A stretch of DNA of 64,000 nt from Amblyornis subalaris. Taxonomy: Eukaryota > Chordata > Aves > Passeriformes > Ptilonorhynchidae. Every line of letters begins with the position of its first letter. Position 1 is the stretch's first letter. The stretch covers positions 1,127,462-1,191,461 of the forward strand of contig JACAXG010000056.1 of assembly GCA_018881555.1 (NCBI GenBank). Direction: 5' to 3'. A program made the translations under genes and the position numbers. The notes under the pieces are model-generated. The model had not been told where the DNA came from, did not search any database, and was given only the letters and a program-made list of their open reading frames with translations. This document shows, piece after piece, positions 1 to 11,388 of this stretch.

Positions 1-3000
1 GGAAAATCCCAAATTGTGTCATGACAAGAGTAAACACTCCTACATGCTGAAAGTGTTCTGTTTTCCACTGCTCTGCTGCCAATGTCTGGGGGTGAAAAAA
101 GGCTCACACAGGCTGAGTGTTCATGTTCAGGGTGTAGTAGAAGTGGGAGGTAGCCAACTTGGAGTCTGAAGCTTGTGTGTTCCTGCAACAACCGAGTTGC
201 TATTGCCCTGATCCATCCACAAAGGATCAATTAATCAAAGGTTTCCCCTTAATCAACAGATGCAGCTATCCCTGACCTGCTCAACTGATGGCAGGAATGT
301 TTTTCAGTGAAAGAAATATAATTAGCTCACACAGTGCTGGGCAGACCACAGACAGCCTGAAGAAGTGTGAATCTTGCACANCTGGATGCTGGACACCTCT
401 GGACCACGGCACTTGGAGAAGTGGTGGTGCGGCAGAGTTCCCTGAGGTTTTACCATCTGAATCTGAGCTCTGCCTCTTTGCAACTCTGAACTCAGAGCAG
501 AATTTCAGGGAAATGAAGGAATTAAATTCCAGATAGGCCTGGGAAATGGTCTGGATGATGAGGTGCCTGAATTCAGCACACAGGCTCCATTGAGATGCTC
601 CAAAGTTCATCTCATCTGCCACCTGACAAAGCAGATGCTTAATTTTCTGCTACAAAGTCTAAGCAAACCTGCCAAGACCTGGCAGAGCTAAGACACCTGG
701 AGACATGCATGAACCTCATGGGATTCCCAGACCAGCCATTCCTCTCCCACTCCTGCCAATGGACCAAAGTGCAAGGGATGTTCAGATAACAGGGACATGG
801 CCCTTTGAGATCAGCTGCATGACATGTGTCCATGCAGAGAACCTGCCCTCCAGCTCATCTGAGGCTGGGCTATCAGTTCATGCTTTGTTTGCGAGGTCAG
901 ACAGCCCTTTGGTTATTGAAGACATGCACCCTATTGAAGTTCTATCACTTTCTGTGCACAGCCAAGTATCCATCAGGTCAGGGGACAAAGGGAGAGATGA
1001 GCTGGAGGAGGAATACTGTTTTCAAATCTTGGATTCAGTCTCCTACACTTCAGGTGTGTGTTTTCAACTATGGCTAAATAAGAGGCTCGGAGGANAGGCA
1101 GAGCAGCCTTGAAGACCTTACAGTGGCAGAGTTACATATCTAACTGCATGTCAAAGTTTAATTTGCATTTTTTGGTTTTATCTCCCATGCTACCAACATC
1201 TCCCTTCACTTTTAAGGGCAAGATTTAAGATGCAGATTCTTTGCCTCAGACACACTCCAGATCCGAACTAATGTAAATAAAATCAGAATACACTTTAAAG
1301 GCTGATTTTCTAGACAGATTTTCTTTTCAGTTACATNATTTTTACCCCACCNATTTCAGCAAGAAACTCCTCATTTGCCCTGCGGGTAAGGGAGAATAGT
1401 TTTTTGCTGCATGAAACCAACTTTAAGGTCTGATCCATGAACAAATGATCAAGCATGGTGCATCCTCACGTCAGTGGTTTCCTGAGCCTTTCTAAAAAGG
1501 CAGTCTGACACCCAAACTCTCACTTGTGAGAAATCTCAGTGCAATTGAAGTAAGTGACAAAAGTTTCNTTGGTTTTCCACTGGGAGTGATTTCACTGAAA
1601 GCAATTAGACCTCAACAACAGAAACNCAAANACATCTCAAAAGCTATCGGGGCCCAGACATTCATGCTGAAATGAGAATCATCTTGCAGAGATGTCTTAC
1701 TGGAGAGAAATCCTTCGAGGAGGATTTGCTCATTGCTTTTACGTGTAGGGAGTGGGNCACTGAGTTAACTCCTTCCATCCCTGCAAAGGAACCTGATTTC
1801 TCACGAGGTGAGCTATCAAATCCCTCTTTCTCAAGCTGGACACAGCACAGCTGAGTTTCCCAAAACCGCTTGTCACTTNGGAGATGTTTGGCTCTGGGAT
1901 CTGTCCTGAAAGCTTTTCTCGACACATCCAAAGATAATCTCNAGTCTGCCAGAAGGACTTTGGAGCCAAGATATTAACCTTTCATTTTTCATTTCTGTCT
2001 CCACNGAGTTCAGTCCTGCTCCCAGGGAAGAAGCGACTGGCTTCTGCTGGAAGCTGCTTTGCTCAAGCCTTGCACCGCACATGCCCGAGTGTTTTTGCAA
2101 GGAGAGAAAAGCCAGCTCCCCACCAGGCTGGCTGCTTAAGGAAAGCAGGAAGGTGGATAGCAGCTAAGGAGCTTTTTAACACTCCAAGAGCTTGGTCTGT
2201 TCTTTCTCTTCACTGAGCGAGCTGATTGGCGTCCAAGACACATTTAATCCTGCTGTGTGAAAAAGCAATACTTTAACAACGAAATGGCTCGTTCACCTGA
2301 AACCTCACATTTTCCAAGAAAACCTGCCAAGCTGGGTTTGAAAATCTACATGCAAACAGATCATGGGATATGTGTGATAATTTCATGACTTTCTATGAAC
2401 CTTGTTGTGAGGATAGCAGCATGCTTTCATGTATTAATGCAGAGACTGATTCATCTTCCAGAAATCCTTACCTTATGGTAAATAAGACAGGTATAGATAT
2501 AAAATACAGGACTTACTTCATCCCCAGGCGAGTCCAGCTGTTTCAGGGTGGAAACCTGCCATAGTTTCACAGTTCATAACAGCAGTGTGTAAAATTTTAG
2601 AGCTGAAATTGTATTTCTCCCACATACTGACTGCTGTAGATGTTGTCACAAGCTGCATGAGGTTTACAGCTCTGTAACAAGGTGAGCAAGGGGATGCTGA
2701 CTTCACTTGTTAGTAGAAGGTGAGCATCCAAATACTGCCTTTAAAGCAATTTTCCATCAGTGGCTTGACTCAGCTTCACTTTTCCAGTGAATAAAGCAGG
2801 TCTTTGACAGTTCAGCTTCCACCAGGATGGATTTTCCACAAATGTGCTAAGGAAAAGAGCATTTAACAAAGATGCTCCTCAGAAAAACAAAGGAAGAGTT
2901 CATCAGACTGGGTGGGTGAGGGTAGTGATTGAACTGGAAAAAAACATAAATATGGACACCTACCAGACCAATTAATGACACAAATAATTGAGTACCAACA

Positions 3001-4401
3001 CTGGCAGAGAGTCGAAGAAAACATGGAGTGTGGGATCAGGTGAGAAGAAAGCAACATTTAAACAGAGCTCCTAAATATCTTGTTTGACAGGTCAGAAGGA
3101 TACNAACTGATGGGAAAGTAGCAAAAGACTAACTGCAAACATTGGGATTGAGGAGGTGTGAGCAGGAGACAAGAGGCAGCTTAAAAGAAGGAAAGAAGGC
3201 AATGTTAAGAAAAATGGGAGCAGAGTCATAGAAAATTGAAAAACTCTGAATGTAGCAGGAGAAATAATGAGAAATGCAGTAATCCCCCAACATACAGGGA
3301 AGTTACACCCCACTTCATGGCACGAAAGTTGGTTTGAATATATAAGTTGGTTTTACAAATAATATATTATAAGAGACCTAAAATAGCAACAGTTTGGGTT
3401 GTCCGTAGGCCGTGTGATCAACTATATCTGTCCACTATGGGATGTGTTTTCCCTCCAAATGCTGGGATGACTCACACTTTAATGTGTTTGCAGTTGCACA
3501 ACTGCTTTTGGATTTCTGTGAAACAGGCAGACAGTTCTTTCAACCTCNGACCTTCGCCTCTGTTATGAGCTTGTGGTGCTGTTGTTTTGTGTGTTGGACT
3601 AAGTGAGAATCAGACCCCATGACCCCGTGGGCTGGAGGGGACCCTTCTCCTGGCTCACCCAGGACTCTCTAGTTCCATGTAACAGCATAAATGCCCAAAG
3701 GCCAAATTCAGTGCTGCTGGAGGCAGTGGAAAGGTTGCCACCAGCTCAAATGGTCCAGGGCTCAGAGCCAAAAGTTTCTTTGAACCGAGGTAGGAAGACA
3801 CTTGCTCTCTGCCCAACTCACAGAGACTTGTGTTTCGNGATTCATTTCCTTTTTCAGTGCTCTGTGGAAGAAGAAAGGCCTTTCAATAGGAACATCCACA
3901 GGNTGTGCACAGTTGACATGAGACTTATGCTCTACAAATTATATGAACTTAAGAACTGAAGTGAGTTAAAACCAGTCAAGTTCCTCTCGAAATGACAGCT
4001 CCTGAGNAAACGGCTCGTGGAGTTCAGGACTGAACTTGCACTTTCTTGAAGAGAAAGAACCAGAAACAGAAGTCAGCAAGATCCAGAGGAATTTTTTCCC
4101 TTCCAAGGAAAAAGAGAGGCAGAAAATGGAATGACATTACTGCACAGTGAAGAGGGAGCAGCCCAGAGGTCCTGACTCCCATATTGATGCTCAGCCTGCC
4201 ATCCTGGAGCCCACTTGGCCCAGGAGCACCCTCTCCAAGCAGTCCAGGGTGCAAATCAGTGGGCCAGGGGAGAGCTGGCATGGTTGTTTCTTTTGAGGAA
4301 ATATAGGAATTGGCAACCATTTGGGACATGATGGGAAGTTCACATAGCTAGGAAGGTTTGTACCTGCAGCAGATTTGCCTTCCTGGAAGCAATGAATCAA
4401 G
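1..4401. other. single-copy noncoding stretch
   Basis: No gene recognised. The longest open frames (+ strand 705-1112, 135 codons; 3603-3959, 118 codons) have no motif I know, contain ambiguous codons and overlap frames of similar size on the other strand, so I treat them as chance. No LINE or LTR landmark is visible. Ambiguous bases are locally dense between 1568 and 2005 (eight in about 440 bases), which suggests ordinary variable, unconstrained sequence. Confidence 0.6.
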
Positions 4402-4440
4402 GAAAAAGGGAAAAAAGGGAAAAAAAAAAAAAAAAAAAAA
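4402..4440. repeat. A-rich tract ending in A21
   Basis: The stretch is AAAAAGGG-like and then becomes an uninterrupted run of 21 A at 4420-4440. It could be a simple poly-A microsatellite or the tail of an old retroposed sequence. I could not recognise a retroposed body upstream, so the simple-repeat reading is preferred. Confidence 0.85.
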
Positions 4441-7400
4441 GAACAAACATCCAGATTAAAAATGAGAAAAAAAGTGCCAAGAAGTCATTTGCAAGAAGGA
4501 ATTTTATGTGACTTCCTGTTCTATTGCCTTTTTTTTTGCTTTGGCTACTCTTTTCCTTGAGCACCCTGAGCTTCATTAAAAGGCCATTTATTTGACCAGC
4601 TTGTGCGTCAAGCTAATTATATCCTGTGCACAGCACGCTTGCACTTGACAAGCCAAAAGGGACAGCTAGAACTGGATTCGTTAAAAACAGTTTTTCGCTT
4701 TATAGTACTATAAAATATAATGATACAGTTCAGTCCCAAACTTGCAGTAACCAAATTTGTATGGCACAAAATCCATTCCTCCAAATTTGGACTTCCTAGN
4801 TGAAGCTTCAAACACTTTTCGCTGCTGTATTTTCTCTATCTCCGGTCACTGCCTCATCTAAAGGTGTCAGGAATGATTTAGCCAGTAAAATTAAATTGTT
4901 GTTTTTCTACCAACAGTNATGCCTGGGGTTGGCCAAAATGGCATAAAAGATTCAGGAACGCATTGATTTAAAAATAACATTTAATTCCAATATAATGTGG
5001 CTCTGAGGCCCCTTTTAGTGAGATACTTTGAAAACATAAATATAGGCAGTACTGGCCTCAAAAGAATTTATGTGCTGGAGGCTCTGATCCTACCGATATA
5101 AATCTGTGCCTAGATGGAGGATTCTCTCTGGTGGAAAGGTCAGTACTGCTAATGGTTGTTGAGCCAGAAATTACCCCATTTAAATCTCAATTCCCTGGCT
5201 GTGTTTGTAAGGCTGAAGCTCCCCTGTAACCAGAGCGAAGAAAGCTGCTCCTGAACCAAATACCCACAATGACACTTTTACAGCCATTTATTTCTAATTG
5301 CAGCTGTGCCATAAATAACCCAAGANAGCCCCTTTTAAATAATTGTTTAGGATCTGGAAGCCTAACAATTTCCAAGTAACAGGACTTTCACTTCCAACAA
5401 GATGGAAGAACATAAGAATTAAGAGCATGAGTGAGAACTGTCACTCCACAACTCTGTAGCCTGGTAGTTTTCCAAGAGTGTCCTCCCTGGCCTAGCACCT
5501 CTCCATTTAGGTGCTGTGCCACTTGCCACTCTCCTGTCACCAGATAGAAGATTTTTGGGGGCAGATTTTGCCCAATGCAAGGCTGTTTGGTAAATCCTGC
5601 CCCTAAAGGTATGTTTTGAGCTGATCATGTGAAAGGGTGAGCAGCATCTTCTATGCTGGGTCACCCCTGAACACAAGATGCCCTAAAGTCATCACACCCT
5701 CAATACATGAAAGATATACCCCCAAAAACCCCAGACTTCTGTACATTTGACTATAAGGGCTTGAATCTTCACAAAGAAGGTTTACTCTGGCAAGACCAGG
5801 GTCCCCTGAGTTCACAGCCATGCAACCACCAAATGGTGAGACCATAACGGAAGAGTCCCAGAGGGAATTTAGATGGTCAGGGTGACTGATGGANGCAAAA
5901 CCGAACCACAGACTTGTTTCCAAAGGACCAAGGAGAAATCTGTTGGAAATAAAAAGGTTTTGTTAACTTGTTCCATAGATGGATTTAAGGACAAAATTTA
6001 AAAACAGAGTTTGGAAGCATATTTGAACTGGGTGTGTATTAGCAGAACACCAAGAGATCTCGTTTCAAATTCCAGACATTGGGGTTTAAGTCAAAAAATA
6101 TTCATGGCACCTTCCCTCATTGCTTTCCACCAGCTCTCTGACAGAAAGTATTTCTCCTCCTGGGAAGGACCAGCAGCAGAATTCCTTTCTGTCCCAAATA
6201 TTTGTTGGAAAGGCCTCCCATTTCAGAAAACAAAGGAAAAAAAAATCATTAAAATTTCCAATTAATCAATATTAACTTTGATGTTAGCCTGCCCTCNGGG
6301 CAGAACCCTTTCTTACAAAGGACAAGCATTCTTAGCCTGTGATAAGAAAACAAGTTATTTAATCGATATATTTTCCAGCATACGTGTTCTTTGGCAGAGG
6401 CTTCAAGTCGCCTCTTCTGAGTGTGCGTGTGTCTCTGCTNGGATATGTGTGTGTGTGTGTAAGCTTTCCTGCCTCAGAAAACAGAGTTGTTGGACATGGA
6501 TAGGAATGTGTCTGGCATCTTTAGAAGAAAGACTCAGAAGAAAATCAGTTTTTGAGCGAGTCTTGCAAGATATCCAGCTCTGACTGTTTTGCGGTTAACT
6601 TTCCATTCCAGAATTGCTGCTGGTGAGCTGTCCAGACCATGTGTCTCACCAAAGAATTCTGGAATCATGAGAAAACAATGAGTTAGCCGTTAGGAAAGAT
6701 TAACCTCCCAATCTTAATCCTTCCAACTATCACTTTACATAAAAATGGCATTCATGTCTAAACCACTGTTAAAGACTCTTGGATAAATTTCTCGCCTAAT
6801 TCCACTGAAACTGTCATTTCCACACCAAGTATATGGTGATTTAATGTGAGCTGGCTACAGTTATTGTTGCAATAGTGTTAGAATTCCCATCTAATACTGG
6901 AGTCCTGTTAATGGTACTACACACTGCATTTACACAGAGAAAATTTACAAGCTGAACAGACAAGACACACAAAGGATTGCANAGAAAGGAAATATTTTTA
7001 TATCTTAGGCAATAAAGACTCATACTAATAAGATGATTTGCTCGTAAATATATAAAGAATTTGAGAAGGAATGTGAAATAAACCTAACTGTGCTAAAACC
7101 CACACCATCCCTCCCTATTGCTTTACAAAGGACATTTAATTTATTGTGGAAAGGGTAGGTTGTCCCTTCTGATTTCACTGATGCATCCACAACCAGAACA
7201 AAATGTAACACTCTAGCATAACTAAAGAAATTGTTTGCCAGATATAAGTCTGCTGGCAATCCCTTGTAACAATAGAATTTTAGGTCTAGGAACAAAAGGA
7301 TGTTTAGTCACTTACTGTCACTTACTCAGGCATTTTAATCCCTGCTGCTTTGCCTAGCAGGACCTGGACTGCTCAAAGTATTTGTAATTCTCAGGATCCA

Positions 7401-8257
7401 GGTTTTAAAAGTCAGAAATAAAGAACTTTATCAAGCTGCTTTTTTTGTTTGTTTTGGTTTGGTTTTATACCTGTATGGAACCTGCCTGTAAATATGTGTC
7501 CAATCTCCATCTGTGCTACATTACCTGACTGGTGACATAAAATNGGTGATTATGACCTTGACATCTTCTATTTATATGGTTGTATAGAAAATCTGTGCAC
7601 TTTAACCTGTGGTTGTGAAAACTGTAGACAGCAGCTGAATCCTCGTGGAATGACAGCCTCAGGCCAGCCATGCTCTGCTCTGNTGGCTCCAGGTCTGGTG
7701 ATGAGACAGCAGCCACCTCTGCTCCTGTACCACCTAATCATGTCCATCCTGGGAAATTCACAGCTTTTAATTACCATGTTTCGGACAGGAAGAAAAACGG
7801 AAAAAAGTTATCTATCTTGCCCAAGTTTGTACTCTGTCCCTGCTGTAAGGGCTTTGGAGGGGTTTGGGTGATGCTGAGCCAAATAACACAGGGAACTAAC
7901 ACTGATTGCATTAAAACCACCACAGAAATGCAGACCTGTGTAATGGTATGAGTAGGGCAGAATAGAGGGGTGTGTGCTGTATTCCAGTGNCTCTGCAAAG
8001 GGAGATTTCTGGTGTTCGGGCTCAACAGCTGTAACTGATCTGGTTGCAGGTTTGCATCTGGCACCAAGTGCTGCAGTTCTTTAGCCAGAACAAGTGGTCA
8101 GCACTGTCCTTNACAAGAAAAACAAGCTCATAGCAAGTTGCAAGTGTTATGGACAGAGGTGAAAGGAGATGTTTTTGGCATTCTAGAGCCTTTCTATAAT
8201 TGCAGTGCACCAAATGAAAGGCTGGATAAAGANAGGAAAGAAAGGACCATCTGGTTC
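4441..8257. other. single-copy noncoding stretch
   Basis: No gene recognised. The segment at about 4480-4640 is balanced in composition and free of simple repeats, and could be a conserved noncoding element, but that is only an impression. A T/G-rich tract lies near 7440-7467. Open frames here stay under about 102 codons and none shows a known domain. Confidence 0.55.
6445..6460. repeat. (TG)n dinucleotide microsatellite
   Basis: A short alternating TG run follows a related TGTGCGTGTGTC stretch at about 6419-6433. It is a plain dinucleotide repeat with slight divergence upstream. Confidence 0.85.
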
Positions 8258-8796
8258 TTGAAGGTCCTTTCCTCTACTCAGCACTGGTGGCTCACACCTG
8301 GAAAACTGGGTTCAGTTCTGGGCTCCTCGGGGTAAGAGAGATGTGGATGTACTGGAGAGAGTCAAGCAAAGGGCCATGAAAAGCCTGAAGGGGCTGGAGC
8401 ATCTCTCCTGAGGAAAGGCTGAGGGAACTGGGACTGTTCAGCCTGAAGAAGAGAAAGCTCCGGCAGGGGGGTCCTTATCAATATATATAAAAATACCTGA
8501 AGGGTATTCATGCAAAGAAGACATGGGATGTTTTTGGTCATTACAGGGTCAGAGGCAGTGGGCACAAATTGAAACACAGGAGNGTTCCTACAATTANCAG
8601 GAAACACTTTTTTACNGTGAGGGTGGCTGAACACCGGCACATGTTGCCCAGGGANCTTNTGGAGTCTCCATCCTTTNAGATANTCAAAAGCTNTCTGGAC
8701 ACAATCCTAAGCAATGAGCTCCAGGTGCCACTGCTTGAGCAAGGAATCCAGACAAGGAAGTACTTTCCNGCCTCAATCAGTTTTTGATTCTGTGAC
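8258..8796 (+). mobile_element. CR1 LINE, 5'-truncated 3' end
   Basis: This is the 3' terminal part of a chicken-repeat-1 (CR1) non-LTR retrotransposon in sense orientation. Landmarks in order are the end of the reverse transcriptase frame (GGGCTGGAGC at 8391-8400, then ATCTCTCCT and GAGGAAAGGCTGAGGGAACT), CTGTTCAGCCTGAAGAAGAG at about 8437, the TTTTTTACNGTGAGGGTGGCTGA segment near 8608-8630, and the CR1-style GATTCTGTGAC end at 8786-8796. Severe 5' truncation is the norm for avian CR1. The frame is broken by stops and small indels, so it is inactive. Eight ambiguous bases sit within 8583-8693, far above the local background. Confidence 0.93.
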
Positions 8797-11056
8797 TGCC
8801 CAGCTAGTCTTACATGGCTTTACAGCTGCCAAAAGTGCTGAAAAAATAAAAAAAAAATTCAGGCNTGATACTGCTCCTCATCTTCTGGCTCAGATTGACG
8901 AGGGGTGTNTGAGCAATGCCTTTCCTGGGTGCACAAGTAGTTTCTGTGATGTAAAGGGTGCTGCCAACANGTTTTTGCCTTCCCAGGAGATAAAGGTGAA
9001 ACAACCTTTTATATCTTCAGGATGTGCGAGGCCTCCCACTTCCCTCTTGCTGTGGAGGTACCTGCTTTGGGCTGCTGNGCCCACTGCAGAGTGTCTCCAG
9101 CTGCAGAAATATCAGTTGTGACAGCAGGACAAAGGACGTGTCAGGAAGCACAGGAGACAAATGGCACAGCAGCCATGCTAATGCTCTCTCCCTGATAANG
9201 TAGCTGGAGAGCTAAGACCCATTTACCTCATTGCTGGGTGAAAAAAATCAAAGAAGGCAGCTTCTCAACACAATGTGTACACTACTGAGTCAACAAAAAT
9301 TATCCAGATGGGAGTTTATTTTGCCACATCACTCAATGTGTTTTTAAAGAAATTGAAAAAATTTATTGATATCTTGACTGTTTTGTTGGATTTCTTATCA
9401 TATGTGGGTGCAGTGAGCAACGTTTCCTGGCCAAATGATTTCTGAGGTGGTAATTGTCTACTGAAAAACTAGGAAGAAAAGGGAAAAAAAAAAAAAAGTG
9501 TGTGTAATTTTCTGAAGTTGTTACAACTGTTTGTGCTCCAATTACACCTGCAAGTCCCTTGCAGTGCAATCCTCAGCCATCCAAGATATCANCCTCGTTC
9601 CCAAAAGGGCAAAGGGTCCTTAAACTGCTCCAGGAGAATGTGACTGTGCCAAAACCAGAAGTGATGCCNGTTACAAAACCAAAAAAAGATTTAGTCTTAG
9701 CTCAAAGCCTTAACACCAGTATAACACTTTAGGCTGAGGAGCTGTTAAATATTACGGGCTTCATACACATAGATAGGGAGCTATATGCACACGCAGACTT
9801 TAAATATAGATGACCTCCGTCCATGGAATGGATTTCATCTGCTGGCAGTGCCTGGGTGGAAGCAGTATCATCCAAGAGAGGTGATCTCAAGCCCATGAGC
9901 CCTGCACGACGCGTCCTTTTGAAAGCCCTGGTGCTGGCAGGGCTGACACTCGTGCCTAGAGCAGGGCATAAATGGTTTTCCTGAAAGCACTGAGGCTCCT
10001 TGTCTGCCAAAAGCCAGCTCCAGAAGCCTGGAGCTTTAGCTAGCAGAGATAACCAAGTGTATAAAATTTCCTTATGTAGTTCAGTAGCTGATTTATTTTT
10101 ATTGCTCTGAATGAACTACCCAGCCAGAGGAGATTTATCAGTTGTCTGGTCAGTCCTCTGGGCATAGCTGGGGCTACTGATTCCCTCCAGCAGTTCCCAC
10201 ATCATACCCAACAACAATAGACAAGGAAGTGTCAGTTATTAAATGGGCTGAAAACACTTTCCATTGTTAAGTAAAGGATTTCCTTATGATTTCCCATGCC
10301 AAATAATAAATTCTAAGTTATACAGTGTGTGCCATGACAGTCCAGTACTGCTGTGAAGAAGATTAATATTAGAACTGAATGACATCTTCACCATTTCTTG
10401 TCAAAGGCTGGCTCAGGACTATCCCCAATAGGTGCAAGACTGAGTTTAACTCTTCTTTTTCCCCTTCCTCTTCCATTCTCCACTGGAAGAGATGAAAGAG
10501 GGAAGGGNAATACAATATTTTGAGGGAAAGCTTTGCTCTCACAGTGAGGAGGGCTTGTACTGCAGGCACTGGAGTTGTGGCACAGCCTGNTGGGATCATT
10601 CTGTGACCTTTTCCATTTCCCTGGAAGCAAGAAATGCAAACATGTTCATAAATACATTCATTCATAAATACAGTAAGTGTTACTGTGAGGGAGTTTTTTA
10701 ATGGGAATTTTTTTTCTTTCTTTTTTTTCCCCTCCAGTGGCTAGAAATTGCAAATGCTCAGGAAAAGAAGGAGGACTGTAGGAGAACCCAATTCCCTTGG
10801 GCAAGCTGTNGTACACATGTACAGGAAATTGAATGCAGAAATTATTGCATGAAAGGCTGTTAAAGAAGTGTTGGGGTTATAAAACAGATCTTTCAGCTGC
10901 CACCCATTGTGGACATTCCAGTTGTAAAGGGTCACGTTTTAATACGAATCTGCTGTCCCAAATTACATTTGTCTTTTTCCATAAACCAGAAGTCGTCAAA
11001 GATTTACAGGAAGGTAATTTTCTTCCTTGTTATTTTAAGTCTTCTCTCTGAATTTC
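8797..11056. other. single-copy noncoding stretch with A14 run
   Basis: No gene recognised. It contains an A14 run at 9484-9497 followed by GTGTGTG, and a pyrimidine tract at about 10707-10737 that ends in CAG like a 3' splice site; that tract is discussed in the findings. The remaining open frames are short and lack known domains. Confidence 0.55.
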
Positions 11057-11179
11057 AAAAGAAGGAGAGGGAGGAGAAGGAGAAGGAGAAGGAGAAGGAG
11101 AAGGAGAAGGAGAAGGAGAAGGAGAAGGAGAAGGAGAAGGAGAAGGAGAAGGAGGAGGAGGAGGAGGAGAAGGAGAAGG

Positions 11180-11214
<35 letters not shown>

Positions 11215-11388
11215 AAGGAAGAGAAGGAGAAGGAGAAGGAGAAGGAGAAGGAGAAGGAGAAGGAGAAGGAGAAGGAGAAGGAGAAGAAGATGAAGAAGAA
11301 GAAGAAGATGAAGAAGAAGAAGAAGAAGAAGAAGAAGAAGAAGAAGAAGAAGAAGAAGAAGATGAAGATGAAGATGAAGAAGAAAGAA
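11057..11388. repeat. 332-bp purine tract, (GGAGAA)n and (GAA)n
   Basis: The + strand is almost pure G/A for 332 bases. It starts with GGAGAA hexamers (about 11071-11150), passes through GGA units (about 11151-11168) and GAGCAG hexamers (about 11181-11210), returns to GGAGAA (about 11211-11283), and ends in GAA/GATGAA triplets. The only pyrimidines are the C of GAGCAG and the T of GATGAA. It keeps a Glu/Lys-rich frame open on + and a Phe/Ser-rich frame on -, but both are products of the repeat. The compound structure suggests several successive slippage expansions. Confidence 0.97.
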
